Assembly: GCF_002797875.1 (NCBI RefSeq)
Contig: NZ_PGFC01000004.1
Coordinates: 1 to 64,000, forward strand
DNA: 64,000 nucleotides
From: Pseudoscardovia suis
GTDB lineage: Bacteria > Actinomycetota > Actinomycetes > Actinomycetales > Bifidobacteriaceae
Direction: 5' to 3'
Within the stretch, counting starts at the first letter, position 1, and each line of letters opens with the position of its first letter. The notes below the pieces were generated by a model. It did not search any database, had not been told where the DNA came from, and worked only from the letters and a program-made list of their open reading frames with translations. Made by a program: the position numbers and the translations under genes. Positions 45,233-53,623 of the stretch are shown piece by piece.

Positions 45233-45263
45233 GGGGGTGTGCGGCAAACAGCCGCACACCCCC
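45233..45263 (+). terminator. Terminator of prepilin gene 2
   Basis: A perfect 13-bp GC-rich stem (45233-45245 with 45251-45263) has a 5-nt AAACA loop and is followed by TTCTCAT. Confidence 0.8.
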
Positions 45264-45400
45264 TTCTCATATTCCGGCGCTGCTGCCCACTGAACATTCA
45301 TACGACAGATGTTCGAGGTATGTGCGAGGCATACGCAGCGACTGTGCGCCCCAACAATTATCCAATTGCGTAAACGCGTTGTCAGAGTGAATCGTTTTCA

Positions 45401-45424
45401 GGCTGAATCAGAGTGGATTCAGCC
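45401..45424 (+). promoter_or_regulatory. Operator-like dyad upstream of gldA
   Basis: GGCTGAATC and GATTCAGCC form a perfect 9-bp inverted repeat with 6 bp between. It lies 117 bp before the gldA start and just upstream of TTGCAA (45428-45433). It is the kind of site a dimeric repressor binds. Confidence 0.5.
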
Positions 45425-45540
45425 ATTTTGCAAAATTTCTTGATACGATGTGAATAAGGCAAGTCTGGAACCAATGGAGACAGACCGATGGCGGTCTGCA
45501 GTGTTCGAGGCTTGAAGTTCCATGGAATCAAGGAGAATCT

Positions 45541-46776
45541 ATGAGCACACATGACACGTCAGGCATCGCCGCAGCATCGGACGCGTCTGACACTCAGACC
45601 GTGATGGATGTGCGCCCCGGAGCACACCGATATGTTCGATTCAATGGTGCCGCCAAGAAGGTGGGGGAGTACGTTGCACAGGATTACCGCAAGCCTGTCG
45701 TGATCACCGGTGAGCGCTCATGGGAGGCGTTCGAGAAAGCCGGCGGCACCGTGGGGTCGGATGTGCCAGTGCTCCGTTATGACGGTTCGGTGACGTTCCG
45801 CAACATGGACGAACTCACCGAGAAGGTGCTCGATGAAGAAGCCGACGTGATTGTCGCCGTGGGCGGCGGGCGCCTGTGCGACACCGCCAAGGGCGTGCAT
45901 CACAACACGAACCTTCCCCTCATCACCGTGCCCACGATTGCCGCTACATGCGCCGCATCATCATCAGTCATCATCGTGTATGACGAGAACGGCAAGCGCA
46001 TCGCCGGCATACCGCTGCGGCATGGAGCGGAGCTCGTCATCGCCGATCCTTTGATCATTGCGGCGGCGCCCGAACGCTACTTGGTCGGCGGCATTGGCGA
46101 CACACTCGCCAAGTGGTATGAAGCTGAAGGCATCCAGAGGCATTTGACGAATCCCGAGCCCGCCGACACCCTGGGCCTCATGGCAGCCAAGGTGACGCGC
46201 GACTATCTGGTGCGTGAAGGCGATGAAGCCATTGAATCTGTGCGCCGTGGTGTGTCTGACGAAGTGCTGGGGCACATGGTGGATGTAATCGTGCACGTGG
46301 CATCATGCGTGGGCGGATTCGCCGGCAAGAATGGCCGCGTCTCCGGTGCACACGCCGTGCACAACGGGTTGACTGCATGCCCCGAGACACAAGTCTCCAC
46401 GCATGGGCAGAAAGTCGCGTATGGCATTCTCGTGCAGCTTGCGGCGCAAAGCGAGTGGGCGGAGTTCGACAGGCTCGTCCCCACATATCGCAAGATCGGC
46501 TTGCCCTGCACATTCGCCGAAGTGGGCGCCGAGCCCACGCCGCAGAACCTTGCCAAAGTGGCGGAAGTCGCGGGCGGCTCCGAGTCATTCTTCAGGCAAG
46601 CTGTGCCTGATATCGACGAGGCCAGGGTGATTGATTGCATCAAGCGCGTTGATGAGCGTGCCGCTGCCATCGACGAGAAGCTTGCTGAAATCAGCAATGG
46701 CGTTCCGCTGGAATCCGAGCCTGCCGACACCGCCACTGACGTGACCGCTGGCCTGGCACAAGGCCTCGCCCAGTAA
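45541..46776 (+). CDS. gldA: Glycerol dehydrogenase / iron-containing alcohol dehydrogenase family
   Basis: NAD-dependent polyol dehydrogenase of 411 residues, metal-dependent. The N-terminal Rossmann-like part carries VIVAVGGGRLCDTAKGV and VPTIAATCAASSSVIIVYDE. The metal site has the Asp in VGGIGDTLAKWYEAE, His in GAHAVHNGLT and His in STHGQKVAYG. These match GldA, which oxidises glycerol to dihydroxyacetone (or the reverse). The N-terminus (about 20 residues, Ser/Ala/Asp) and the C-terminal 30 residues are extra to the family core. It is monocistronic, with an operator-like dyad upstream and a strong terminator downstream, so it is probably individually regulated. AAGGAG lies upstream of ATG 45541. 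The physiological substrate in this organism is not known. Confidence 0.92.
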   Translation: MSTHDTSGIAAASDASDTQTVMDVRPGAHRYVRFNGAAKKVGEYVAQDYRKPVVITGERSWEAFEKAGGTVGSDVPVLRYDGSVTFRNMDELTEKVLDEEADVIVAVGGGRLCDTAKGVHHNTNLPLITVPTIAATCAASSSVIIVYDENGKRIAGIPLRHGAELVIADPLIIAAAPERYLVGGIGDTLAKWYEAEGIQRHLTNPEPADTLGLMAAKVTRDYLVREGDEAIESVRRGVSDEVLGHMVDVIVHVASCVGGFAGKNGRVSGAHAVHNGLTACPETQVSTHGQKVAYGILVQLAAQSEWAEFDRLVPTYRKIGLPCTFAEVGAEPTPQNLAKVAEVAGGSESFFRQAVPDIDEARVIDCIKRVDERAAAIDEKLAEISNGVPLESEPADTATDVTAGLAQGLAQ

Positions 46777-46827
46777 CGCACACACCAAGTAGCGCACACA
46801 GTTGCACAATCCCAGTCGGTCTCTATA

Positions 46828-46864
46828 CCGCTCGCCAACAGGTCATGGTGCTGTTGGCGAGCGG
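46828..46864. terminator. Bidirectional terminator between gldA and the 74-residue gene
   Basis: A perfect 14-bp stem (46828-46841 with 46851-46864) has a 9-nt loop. It lies between convergent genes. Confidence 0.85.
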
Positions 46865-46897
46865 CTTTGCATTTATGTGGCCGTCAGTTTTAGCGTG

Positions 46898-47122
46898 TCA
46901 GTGCTGTTGGTTTTGCAGGCGCGCGTTGAGCTTGGCGGCGAGATTCATCGGATCCAGCACATCGGGATCATTGTCGCGCAGTGCCTTCGCAAGCTGGGCG
47001 ACTTCCTCCATCGTGAGCTGGTCGTAGGCGCTCACGTCCGAAAGCAGGCCGTAATGCGTAAGACGCGCAAGATATGCCTTGACCTTGGTTTGATCATCTG
47101 ACGTCAGTTCTTCTGGAAGCAT
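46898..47122 (-). CDS. Small conserved-looking protein of unknown function (74 residues)
   Basis: A 74-residue acidic, probably all-helical cytosolic protein. Residues 1-25 (LPEELTSDDQTKVKAYLARL) and 35-60 (YDQLTMEEVAQLAKALRDND) form likely helices, followed by LNARLQNQQH. AGAAGGGGG lies 7 nt before ATG 47122, a good ribosome site. It converges on gldA and lies downstream of ilvBN with a terminator between, so it is its own unit. I do not recognise a family. The regular amphipathic pattern and good ribosome site argue for a real gene. Confidence 0.7.
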   Translation of the reverse strand: MLPEELTSDDQTKVKAYLARLTHYGLLSDVSAYDQLTMEEVAQLAKALRDNDPDVLDPMNLAAKLNARLQNQQH

Positions 47123-47290
47123 GCGATTCCCCCTTCTGTTTGTGGCAAGCATAGTTGAACAGGCTGAACGAGTATGGTGATTGCTCATTCTAATCTGTAT
47201 TCCACCATCGATGTGGAGGAAGCCTATACAGATACGTTGCCAATCGAATATCCGCCAAACTAATAACGGTGCCAATAACAACAATAATGA

Positions 47291-47335
47291 AAAACCTCTG
47301 CAGATTGCTGCATAACTGCGATCTGCAGAGGTTTT
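47291..47335 (-). terminator. Terminator of the ilvBN operon
   Basis: A perfect 15-bp stem (47291-47305 with 47321-47335) has AAAA/TTTT at its base and a 15-nt loop. It lies 37 bp past the ilvN stop. Confidence 0.88.
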
Positions 47336-47371
47336 CGGCGGCACTTCTTGTGCTGTGAGCGCTGTCGGTTG

Positions 47372-47926
47372 TTAGCGCTGCGTGATCTCGGAGCCAATCA
47401 CCTTTTCACTCAGCGCCTTCGGGCCGCGCGTCACGGCAACGGCACCGGAACGCACCAGTTCCACCACGCCGTAGTGCTCGAGCAGGTTCATGAGCGCATC
47501 GATCTTGTCTTGCGAGCCGGTCGATTCAATGGTGAGCGTCTCGGTGTTCACATCAACCACGTGCGCGCGGAACATGCGCACAAGCTCCAGCACGTCGGAG
47601 CGGTTCTGAGCGTTCGCGCTCACCTTGATGAGCACCAGCTCGCGCTCCACGGTGGTGGTGGGGTCAAGCTCTACGATTTTGAGCACATGCAGCAGCTTGT
47701 TGAGCTGCTTGATGATCTGCTCAAGCGGCGCCTGGTCCACGTGCGCGGTCACCGTGATGCGCGAGATGTCCTTGCGCTCGGTGGGAGACACGGTGAGCGA
47801 ATCAATGTTGAACGAGCGACGTGCGAACAGGCCGGAAACGCGGGCAAGCACGCCAGGACGGTTCTCTACGAGCACGGACAGCGTGTGACGCTGAGCGCCG
47901 GGTTGCGATGCGGGATATGTAGCCAT
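47372..47926 (-). CDS. ilvN: Acetolactate synthase small (regulatory) subunit
   Basis: Regulatory subunit of acetohydroxyacid synthase, 184 residues, the usual IlvN/IlvH length. The N-terminal ACT domain (LSVLVENRPGVLARVSGLFA, then NIDSLTVSPTERKDISRITV) binds valine and confers feedback inhibition. The second half (TLTIESTGSQDKIDALMNLL) completes the C-terminal domain. It lies 51 bp after ilvB on the same strand, so the two are co-transcribed. ATG 47926 has GAGGAG upstream (AATTTGAGGAGAATTTG). Product partner is the IlvB protein encoded at 47978-49909. The operon ends at the hairpin 47291-47335. Confidence 0.96.
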   Translation of the reverse strand: MATYPASQPGAQRHTLSVLVENRPGVLARVSGLFARRSFNIDSLTVSPTERKDISRITVTAHVDQAPLEQIIKQLNKLLHVLKIVELDPTTTVERELVLIKVSANAQNRSDVLELVRMFRAHVVDVNTETLTIESTGSQDKIDALMNLLEHYGVVELVRSGAVAVTRGPKALSEKVIGSEITQR

Positions 47927-47977
47927 TGTCAAATTCTCCTCAAATTCACTAATCCAAAAGCCCGAATCGGCCCTGAC

Positions 47978-49909
47978 TCAGAATCCCTCGGCCGAGAGCT
48001 TCGCATCATCGGCCTGCTGGGAGTTGTCGAGCGGATGCACGCCCTTGCGGTACGCCACCGTGTCGTTGGAAGCGCCGGCGGGCACCATCGGCCACACCAT
48101 GGCATCCTGCCACACGCGGAAGTCGATGAGCACGGTGCGATCGTTGGTCTCGTTGGCCTTCTTGATGGCGGCGAGCGCTTCTTCCTTGGTGGTCGCGCGC
48201 AGGCCGAGGCAGCCGTAGGCTTCGGCGAGCTTGACGAAATCAGGGATGTTCACGAATCCGGATTCGCCCGGCGTATCGTCTGCATCCGGTTCGCCGTCGT
48301 GCAAGATCGTGGCGGAATAATGCTTGTCGTAGAACAGCGTCTGCCACTGGCGCACCATGCCGTAGACGGAATTGTTGAGAATCGCGATTTTGATCGGCAC
48401 TCCGTCGAGCGTGGAGGCAGCGAGCTCTTCGCTGGTCATCTGGAAGCTGCCGTCGCCGTCGATGAGCCACACGGGCTTCTTGCCGTCGAAGTCGCGCTGC
48501 GAGCCGACCTCGGCTCCCAAGGCTGCCGGCAGGCCATAGCCCATCGTGCCGGAACCGCCGGAGGAAATCCACGAATTCGGCTTCTCGAAGTCCACGAGCT
48601 GGCTTGCCCACATCTGATGCTGGCCCACGCCGGACACCCAGATCGTGTCGGGGTCGGCGGCGGCGCTCAGCTGGGAGACAACCCACTGGGGCGACAGCGT
48701 GCCATCCGTGGGCTGGTCTTCGGGGCGGTCGTAGGTGGTGGGGTAGTTGGCGCGCAGGTCGTTGAGCGCCTTCCACCACGGGGCGAGGTCATGCGTGCCG
48801 CTCTTCACCTGTTCGTCGCGCAGCACGGGGATCAGGTCGTCGAGCACTGTGGCGACATCTCCCACAATCGGCACGTCCACGGCGCGGTTCTTGCCGATTT
48901 CGGCAGGGTCGATGTCGATGTGGATCACGCGCGCGGTTGGGGCGAAGCTTGCCAGCTTGCCGGTCACGCGGTCGTCGAAGCGGGCGCCGACGGCGATGAG
49001 CAAGTCGCAGCGCTGCACAGCGCCGGTTGCGGCGATTGTGCCGTGCATGCCGAGCATGCCGAGGCACTTGGGGTCGGAATCGGGGATGATGCCGCGAGCG
49101 TTGAGGGTGGTCACCACCGGTGCGTTCATGAGGTCAGCGAGGGCCTTGACCTGCGCCGAAGCGTGGGAGCGCATTGCGCCGCCGCCCACATACAACACGG
49201 GGCGGAACGACTGCGTGATGAGCTTCGCAGCATTTTCGAGCATACGGCCGTGGGCTTTCGTCGTCGGCGTGTAACCGGGGAGCAGGAGCTTCTGCGGCCA
49301 GGTGTATTCCATCTCGCCGGTTTGCGCGGTCTTCGTCAGGTCGATGAGGACGGGGCCGGGGCGGCCGGTTGTGGCGATGTAATACGCCTCGGCGACCACG
49401 CGCGGCACATCCTTCGCGTCGGTGACAAGATAGGAGTGCTTCGTCACCGGATACGTGATGCCCACGGTGTCGGCTTCCTGGAATGCGTCGGTGCCGATGG
49501 CATTGACGCCCACCTGGCCGGTGATCGCCACCATCGGGATGGAATCCATGTTCGCATCCGCCAAGGCAGTCACAAGGTTCGTCGCCGCAGGGCCGGACGT
49601 GACGATGCACACGCCGCAGCGGCCCGTCGCCACGGCATAGCCTTCTGCCGCATGGCCCGCAGCCTGTTCGTGACGGGCGAGCACGAAGCGGAACTTCGTG
49701 TCGGCCTTGATGGCGTCATACACCGGCAGAATGGCGCCGCCCGGGATGCCGAAGACATCCTTGACACCCAGATCCTCCAACGCGCGGACCAGCGCCTGGG
49801 CGCCGGTCATCTTTTCGCCTGCGGACTTCGTGTCGCTTCCGGCGTTGTTCGTTTTATCGGTTCCCTTCGGGACCCCGTTAAATGCCTGCAATGGAGTGGG
49901 CTTAGCCAT
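47978..49909 (-). CDS. ilvB: Acetolactate synthase large (catalytic) subunit
   Basis: TPP-dependent enzyme of 643 residues that condenses two pyruvates to acetolactate, or pyruvate plus 2-oxobutyrate, opening valine/isoleucine synthesis. The N-terminal domain has the TPP-activating Glu in LARHEQAAGHAAEGYA and GVNAIGTDAFQEADTVG. The middle FAD-binding domain follows, then the C-terminal TPP/Mg site WLIDGDGSFQMTSEELA with LNNSVYGMVRQWQ. The first 30 residues are an extra Thr/Asn-rich leader. It forms an operon with ilvN. The 467 bp upstream hold no leader peptide or T-box that I can recognise, so attenuation control is not supported. Confidence 0.96.
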   Translation of the reverse strand: MAKPTPLQAFNGVPKGTDKTNNAGSDTKSAGEKMTGAQALVRALEDLGVKDVFGIPGGAILPVYDAIKADTKFRFVLARHEQAAGHAAEGYAVATGRCGVCIVTSGPAATNLVTALADANMDSIPMVAITGQVGVNAIGTDAFQEADTVGITYPVTKHSYLVTDAKDVPRVVAEAYYIATTGRPGPVLIDLTKTAQTGEMEYTWPQKLLLPGYTPTTKAHGRMLENAAKLITQSFRPVLYVGGGAMRSHASAQVKALADLMNAPVVTTLNARGIIPDSDPKCLGMLGMHGTIAATGAVQRCDLLIAVGARFDDRVTGKLASFAPTARVIHIDIDPAEIGKNRAVDVPIVGDVATVLDDLIPVLRDEQVKSGTHDLAPWWKALNDLRANYPTTYDRPEDQPTDGTLSPQWVVSQLSAAADPDTIWVSGVGQHQMWASQLVDFEKPNSWISSGGSGTMGYGLPAALGAEVGSQRDFDGKKPVWLIDGDGSFQMTSEELAASTLDGVPIKIAILNNSVYGMVRQWQTLFYDKHYSATILHDGEPDADDTPGESGFVNIPDFVKLAEAYGCLGLRATTKEEALAAIKKANETNDRTVLIDFRVWQDAMVWPMVPAGASNDTVAYRKGVHPLDNSQQADDAKLSAEGF

Positions 49910-50376
49910 GTTGTCCTCTCAGATGGCTTGTATGCGTGCCCCGCCGGTGCAATGCCCGCAGGCAATGAAAACGCTGAAACTTGAGCGTTCATCGCGCGCG
50001 GATGTCGCTTCGGCGTGCGGCGCAAGGTGCTTCTGTGCTTGCTCTCAGGGTCTGCAGCTCATCGCATGGCGTCATGCCATGCAATGTCGTCGGGCGTGCA
50101 GACGCTTTCCCAACGTGCTGTGCAATGCACGGCGCCTGTATGGCGCACGATGCGCACTACGCATCACGCCGACCGTTGCCGCGCCATGCGCCACCTTCGT
50201 GTACCTGGCGTATGCGCGGATAGTCTTGTGCCCGGCTTCTGGCTGGGCGTCGTACTGAACATCTTAGCGTGTGGCATGCCTGCCGCGTGCAAGCGTCCGG
50301 CTGCTGTGCACAGGTGCCAGCTGGCTGCTGTGGGCGGGCGCCAGCTGGCTGCGTCATGCGGGCGCCACCAGCCGCG
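49910..50376 (-). other. Gap between ilvB and rnc
   Basis: This 467-bp gap carries the ilvB promoter region. It contains two GCCAGCTGGC palindromes near 50310-50360 with GCCAGCTGGCTGC repeats, lying just downstream of rnc on the minus strand; these may serve as its terminator. No gene or riboswitch is recognised. Confidence 0.4.
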
Positions 50377-51138
50377 TCAGTCGATATCGGAATCCTTCTT
50401 CGGATGCTCGCGCTCGTCAAGCCTCTTCCAGCCGATTTCCGCCGCCGCCAGCTGCGCCTTGCGCTTCGTGGGGCCGGTTGCGGTGGCGATTGGCTTGGAA
50501 TCGTTCCCGATGAAGGCATGCGCGGTGAACACCGGCTTCTCCTGCGGTCCGGAGACCTCCATGCGGTACGTCACTTCACCGAGCTTCATTTCGTGCGCCT
50601 TCACGGTGATGGACGTCTTCCAGTCGAGTGCCGGGCCGCTGTGCGCGGTTTTGTCAAGCGTCTCGTCGATGAGACGGTGCACGGTGGACCTCGCCCCGTC
50701 AATGCCATGTTCCACGAACACGGCGCCGATGAGGGACTCCACGATGTCGCATTGAATTGACGGCTTGTTGGCGCCGCCGCCATCCATCTCGCCATGCCCC
50801 AGCAGAATGAACGGCTGGATGTGCAGGCGATCGCGGGCAATCGCCGACAGCGCCTCCTCGGATACCGCCGCCGCGCGAATCTTCGCCATCTGCCCTTCGG
50901 AGAAGTCAGGATGGCGCTTGAACAGCGTTTCGGTCACCACGAGTTCCAGCACGGCGTCGCCGAGGAACTCCAGGCGTTCGTAATTATGCACTCCGGGGTT
51001 TTCGTTGGCGAATGACCGGTGCGTCAGCGCCGTGACGAGCAGGTCCGGGCTGATGGTGTTTCCCAGCTCGCGGAAGAGCTCGTGCGTAGCCGGCGGCAGT
51101 TCCACCATGATGTTGTCAGAAATCTTGTGATAAGCCAT
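50377..51138 (-). CDS. rnc: Ribonuclease III
   Basis: Double-strand-specific endoribonuclease of 253 residues that matures rRNA and degrades structured RNA as a dimer. The signature NYERLEFLGDAVLELVVTE is complete, and the second conserved acidic set lies in CDIVESLIGAVFVEHG. A C-terminal dsRBD (about 175-245) with ATGPTKRKAQLAAAEIGWK follows. ATG 51138 has GGAG 7 nt upstream. It belongs to the actinobacterial block coaD - DivIVA-like - yceD - rpmF - rnc, all on the minus strand. A repeat and the rpmF terminator precede it, so it probably has its own promoter or depends on readthrough. Confidence 0.96.
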   Translation of the reverse strand: MAYHKISDNIMVELPPATHELFRELGNTISPDLLVTALTHRSFANENPGVHNYERLEFLGDAVLELVVTETLFKRHPDFSEGQMAKIRAAAVSEEALSAIARDRLHIQPFILLGHGEMDGGGANKPSIQCDIVESLIGAVFVEHGIDGARSTVHRLIDETLDKTAHSGPALDWKTSITVKAHEMKLGEVTYRMEVSGPQEKPVFTAHAFIGNDSKPIATATGPTKRKAQLAAAEIGWKRLDEREHPKKDSDID

Positions 51139-51243
51139 TTCGCTCTCCTGTAATGCTCTGTTGTTTCACCGGATGTCTGCGCGCGCCGACGATGGGGCGG
51201 GGACGGCGGTAGGAATGGGGCCGACGATGGGGGTAACGCCGGC

Positions 51244-51315
51244 GGCGGGGATGGGGCCGACGGCGGGGATGGGGCCGACGGCGGGGATGGGGCCGACGGC
51301 GGGGATGGGGCCGAC
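51244..51315. repeat. 18-bp tandem repeat, four perfect copies
   Basis: GGCGGGGATGGGGCCGAC is repeated four times without change (51244, 51262, 51280, 51298), with degenerate copies back to about 51190. It lies between rnc and rpmF, inside the rnc leader. The G-rich strand has runs GGGG spaced for possible quadruplex formation. Confidence 0.9.
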
Positions 51316-51326
51316 GGCGGAATAAA

Positions 51327-51363
51327 AGAAAAGCCCCGCCACCCGTCGATGGCAGGGCTTTTG
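51327..51363 (-). terminator. rpmF terminator
   Basis: AAGCCC/GGGCTT plus GCC/GGC form a 9-bp stem with one mismatch. The minus-strand tail is TTTTCTTTTATT, a strong U-run. Confidence 0.88.
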
Positions 51364-51370
51364 ATCGTTG

Positions 51371-51565
51371 CTACTCGGCAAGGCGAGAATCCACAGCTGC
51401 CGGATAGTTGCGGCCGCGGTAAGCGCCGCAGTTCGGGCAAGCGGTGTGGGGGAGCTTCGGGGCTCCGCAGCTCGGGCATGCCACCGTTGCGGTAGCGGTA
51501 GCCTTCCAGGTGGAACGACGCGTATGCGTGTTCGCACGCGACATCTTGTACTTAGGCAGTGCCAT
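51371..51565 (-). CDS. rpmF: 50S ribosomal protein L32 (bL32)
   Basis: Ribosomal protein of 64 residues. The N-terminus [20 protein letters not shown] is the bL32 signature. The zinc-ribbon form is present ([11 protein letters not shown] and [10 protein letters not shown]), rather than the Cys-less paralogue used under zinc limitation. GAGGAAAG precedes ATG 51565. yceD lies 119 bp upstream on the same strand, the classic yceD-rpmF order. A strong terminator follows at once (51327-51363). Confidence 0.97.
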   Translation of the reverse strand: MALPKYKMSRANTHTRRSTWKATATATVACPSCGAPKLPHTACPNCGAYRGRNYPAAVDSRLAE

Positions 51566-51684
51566 AGTCTTTCCTCAATTCGAATTGTTGGAGCTTAAGC
51601 CTTATGGAGTATACCACATATTCCACAATTTGCCACTTCGCGTGGTGGGTGCGCTCACGCTATGCGTGCAAACCGTCTGTTGCC

Positions 51685-52293
51685 TCAGTCTGCGCTGCCA
51701 TCCGTGTCGTTGCGCTCCTCCAGCTGCTTCTTGAGCGCTTCCAGATCCGCCCAGCGAATGTCATGCTTCTCGTGCGAATGATCGGGATTTTCGTTGAGAT
51801 CCACGCCGCATTCGGGGCACAGCCCCAGGCAATCGGGCTTGCACAACGGCTGCGCGGGCAGCGATTCCACGAAATAATCGCGCAGCAGCAGCTCCAAGTC
51901 CATGATCGTGCCGTTCTCCGCCAGGGGGTAGGTGTCGTCGCCCTCATCCTCCTCGGCGTCGATGTCTTCATCGCCGAAAGGCTTGTCTTCAGGCGCCTCA
52001 TAGGGGAAGTACGCGGTGAACTGCACCGGCCAATCCTGGTCGATGCGCTTGAGGCACCTGCCGCACGAACCGGTGACGGATGCCGTCGCGGTGCCGCTGA
52101 TCAGCAGCCCTTCCGCCAAAGAGTCAATGCGACCTGTCACATGCACATCGGAATCCTGCTGGATGCCGAAGAAATCGTCGCCGATGCCGGTGGGGGCGGG
52201 CATCACGACGTCAACGTCCTGCGTCAATCCAGGGCGCCTGCCCACTTGCGCCACCTGAATGGCCCACGGGGATTCGGTGGGATGCTGTGCCAT
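51685..52293 (-). CDS. yceD: DUF177 / YceD-family protein
   Basis: Conserved protein of 202 residues encoded next to rpmF; linked in other bacteria to 23S rRNA accumulation or ribosome biogenesis. Cys-rich motifs are typical: GSCGRCLKRIDQDWPVQF in the middle and CKPDCLGLCPECGVDLNEN near the C-terminus, perhaps binding zinc. An acidic stretch (about 125-140, GDEDIDAEEDEGDD) separates them. ATG 52293 is chosen because GAGGAC lies upstream and the product begins MAQHPTESPWAIQVAQVGRR. A longer frame upstream is Thr/Arg-rich and repetitive. It forms the minus-strand block with rpmF and the DivIVA-like gene. Confidence 0.9.
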   Translation of the reverse strand: MAQHPTESPWAIQVAQVGRRPGLTQDVDVVMPAPTGIGDDFFGIQQDSDVHVTGRIDSLAEGLLISGTATASVTGSCGRCLKRIDQDWPVQFTAYFPYEAPEDKPFGDEDIDAEEDEGDDTYPLAENGTIMDLELLLRDYFVESLPAQPLCKPDCLGLCPECGVDLNENPDHSHEKHDIRWADLEALKKQLEERNDTDGSAD

Positions 52294-52498
52294 GATGTCC
52301 TCAACTTTCTGATTGCGCCTGGCGCAATCGTCTGTTTGTCGCGTCGTCTGTCTTGTCTGTTCGCCGTGTCGTTGTGTTGTTGTGTTGCAGTGTCGTCGCG
52401 TCGTGGTGTCGCGCGGCTGATGGTGACATACGCGGGTGATGTTGCGCACCGCCTGCATGTGCGGGGCCGTGCCTGCGCAGCGCGGCACCCGCTTCGCG

Positions 52499-53623
52499 TC
52501 ACTGCTGGTCGTCGTCGGCGAGCTGCGCGTTCAACGCCTCAAGATCGCGTTGTGCCGCGGCCTTACGCTCGCCAATCACACGGACGCCTTCGTTCACGCT
52601 TGCCGAAATGTGTTGCAGTTGCTGAGAAAGCTCGCCCATGACGTTCTCGCAGTATTCGTCGGCGCCGATGGTGAGCTTGTCGGCCTTCTTTTGCGCCGCG
52701 CTCATGATGGCGCTCGCCTTGTCGTTCGCAATCGCCACCACGTTTTCTTGGCCTGCGAGGAACTCAGCGCGCTCCTCGGCGGCGCTGATGATTTTCGCGG
52801 CTTTCGCCCGGGCGTCCGACACGATGGAATTCGCCTCGGTCTGTGCATCGTCAAGGCGGTAATTGGCCTGACGCATGAGGTTCGAGGCGTGTGAGAGCTG
52901 CACGGGCAGCAGTTTCTTGAGGTTCGTCAGCTCGTCCACGAGGTTCGTGCGGTTGATGCGGGCCTGGTCGTGGTTGAACAGCCCGCCCGGTGCGGCGTTC
53001 ACCTCGTCGATGAGAGAATCGATCAAATCGAAGGCGGTGCTGAATTGATTGCGCATCGAGCGGTATTCTTCGGATTCCGTCGGGTCTGAAGGATTCGCGG
53101 AATCATCATCCAGATAATCGTCCGGATCGTCGGAATCGACGCTGTAGGACGACGCGCGAGGGCGGGACTCGCCGTCCGCCGCCGCGTAATCGGTCAGATG
53201 GATGCGCTTGCGGGAGCTGTCGTCGCGTCGTGTCGCGCCCGAGACATCGCCACCTTCAGCGTCGGTCGCGCCGTCGTCTGCATCGTCGGATTCGGAATCG
53301 CTGGAATCCGCGGCGGATGCGTCCTCGCTGCCGGCACCGTCGTTGGCATCGCCATCGAATTCCATGTCAGCGCCATCATCGTCGGGGGCGGTGTAGGAAT
53401 CCAGCACATCCTGCGGACCGGTGGAAGGGGCGAGCGCAAACGCCTCGGTCTCGACGTCATCGGTCGCCGCGTGGGAATCGTTGCGGGAACCGTCGGCGGT
53501 ATCGGATTCCTGCACCGGGGCATTGCCGTGGGCGCGCGTGCCTTCCGCACGTTCACTGCTGGACTTGCTGCTGTCAGCCTGTGCGGCAGCGGCGGTGTCG
53601 CTGTCGTCAATCGCGTCGCTCAT
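52499..53623 (-). CDS. DivIVA-like (SepIVA-type) coiled-coil protein
   Basis: Protein of 374 residues. The N-terminal half (about 1-185) is acidic and disordered (Asp/Ser/Ala/Glu-rich). The C-terminal half is helical: YRSMRNQFSTAFDLIDSLID, LVDELTNLKKLLPVQLSHAS and a long coiled coil (about 255-365, SIVSDARAKAAKIISAAEER). Its location between yceD and coaD matches the mycobacterial gene for SepIVA (Rv2927c), a DivIVA-domain protein of the divisome and polar growth zone. By synteny and architecture I infer a cell-division or polar-growth role, with the acidic tail as an unusual extension. GGAG lies upstream of ATG 53623. A DNA-binding or other scaffold role is not excluded. Confidence 0.8.
   Translation of the reverse strand: MSDAIDDSDTAAAAQADSSKSSSERAEGTRAHGNAPVQESDTADGSRNDSHAATDDVETEAFALAPSTGPQDVLDSYTAPDDDGADMEFDGDANDGAGSEDASAADSSDSESDDADDGATDAEGGDVSGATRRDDSSRKRIHLTDYAAADGESRPRASSYSVDSDDPDDYLDDDSANPSDPTESEEYRSMRNQFSTAFDLIDSLIDEVNAAPGGLFNHDQARINRTNLVDELTNLKKLLPVQLSHASNLMRQANYRLDDAQTEANSIVSDARAKAAKIISAAEERAEFLAGQENVVAIANDKASAIMSAAQKKADKLTIGADEYCENVMGELSQQLQHISASVNEGVRVIGERKAAAQRDLEALNAQLADDDQQ

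Larger units (their letters stand above)
45147..45540 (+). other. Gap between prepilin 2 and the glycerol dehydrogenase gene
   Basis: This 394-bp gap contains the prepilin 2 terminator (45233-45263), then an A/T-richer stretch with the dyad at 45401-45424 and the likely gldA promoter. No gene is seen. Confidence 0.5.

Noticed and set aside
47348-49984. 878-codon antisense open frame opposite ilvBN
   Set aside because: It is a shadow of two confidently assigned enzyme genes, with Arg/His/Gly-rich composition.
49910-50376. T-box or leader-peptide attenuator of ilvBN
   Set aside because: No T-box sequence and no short frame rich in Ile, Val or Leu codons is visible.
51166-51537. Minus-strand open frame with AVGPIP hexapeptide repeats
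   Set aside because: The 18-bp repeat keeps the frame open, but it overlaps rpmF in another frame and has no ribosome site or conservation.
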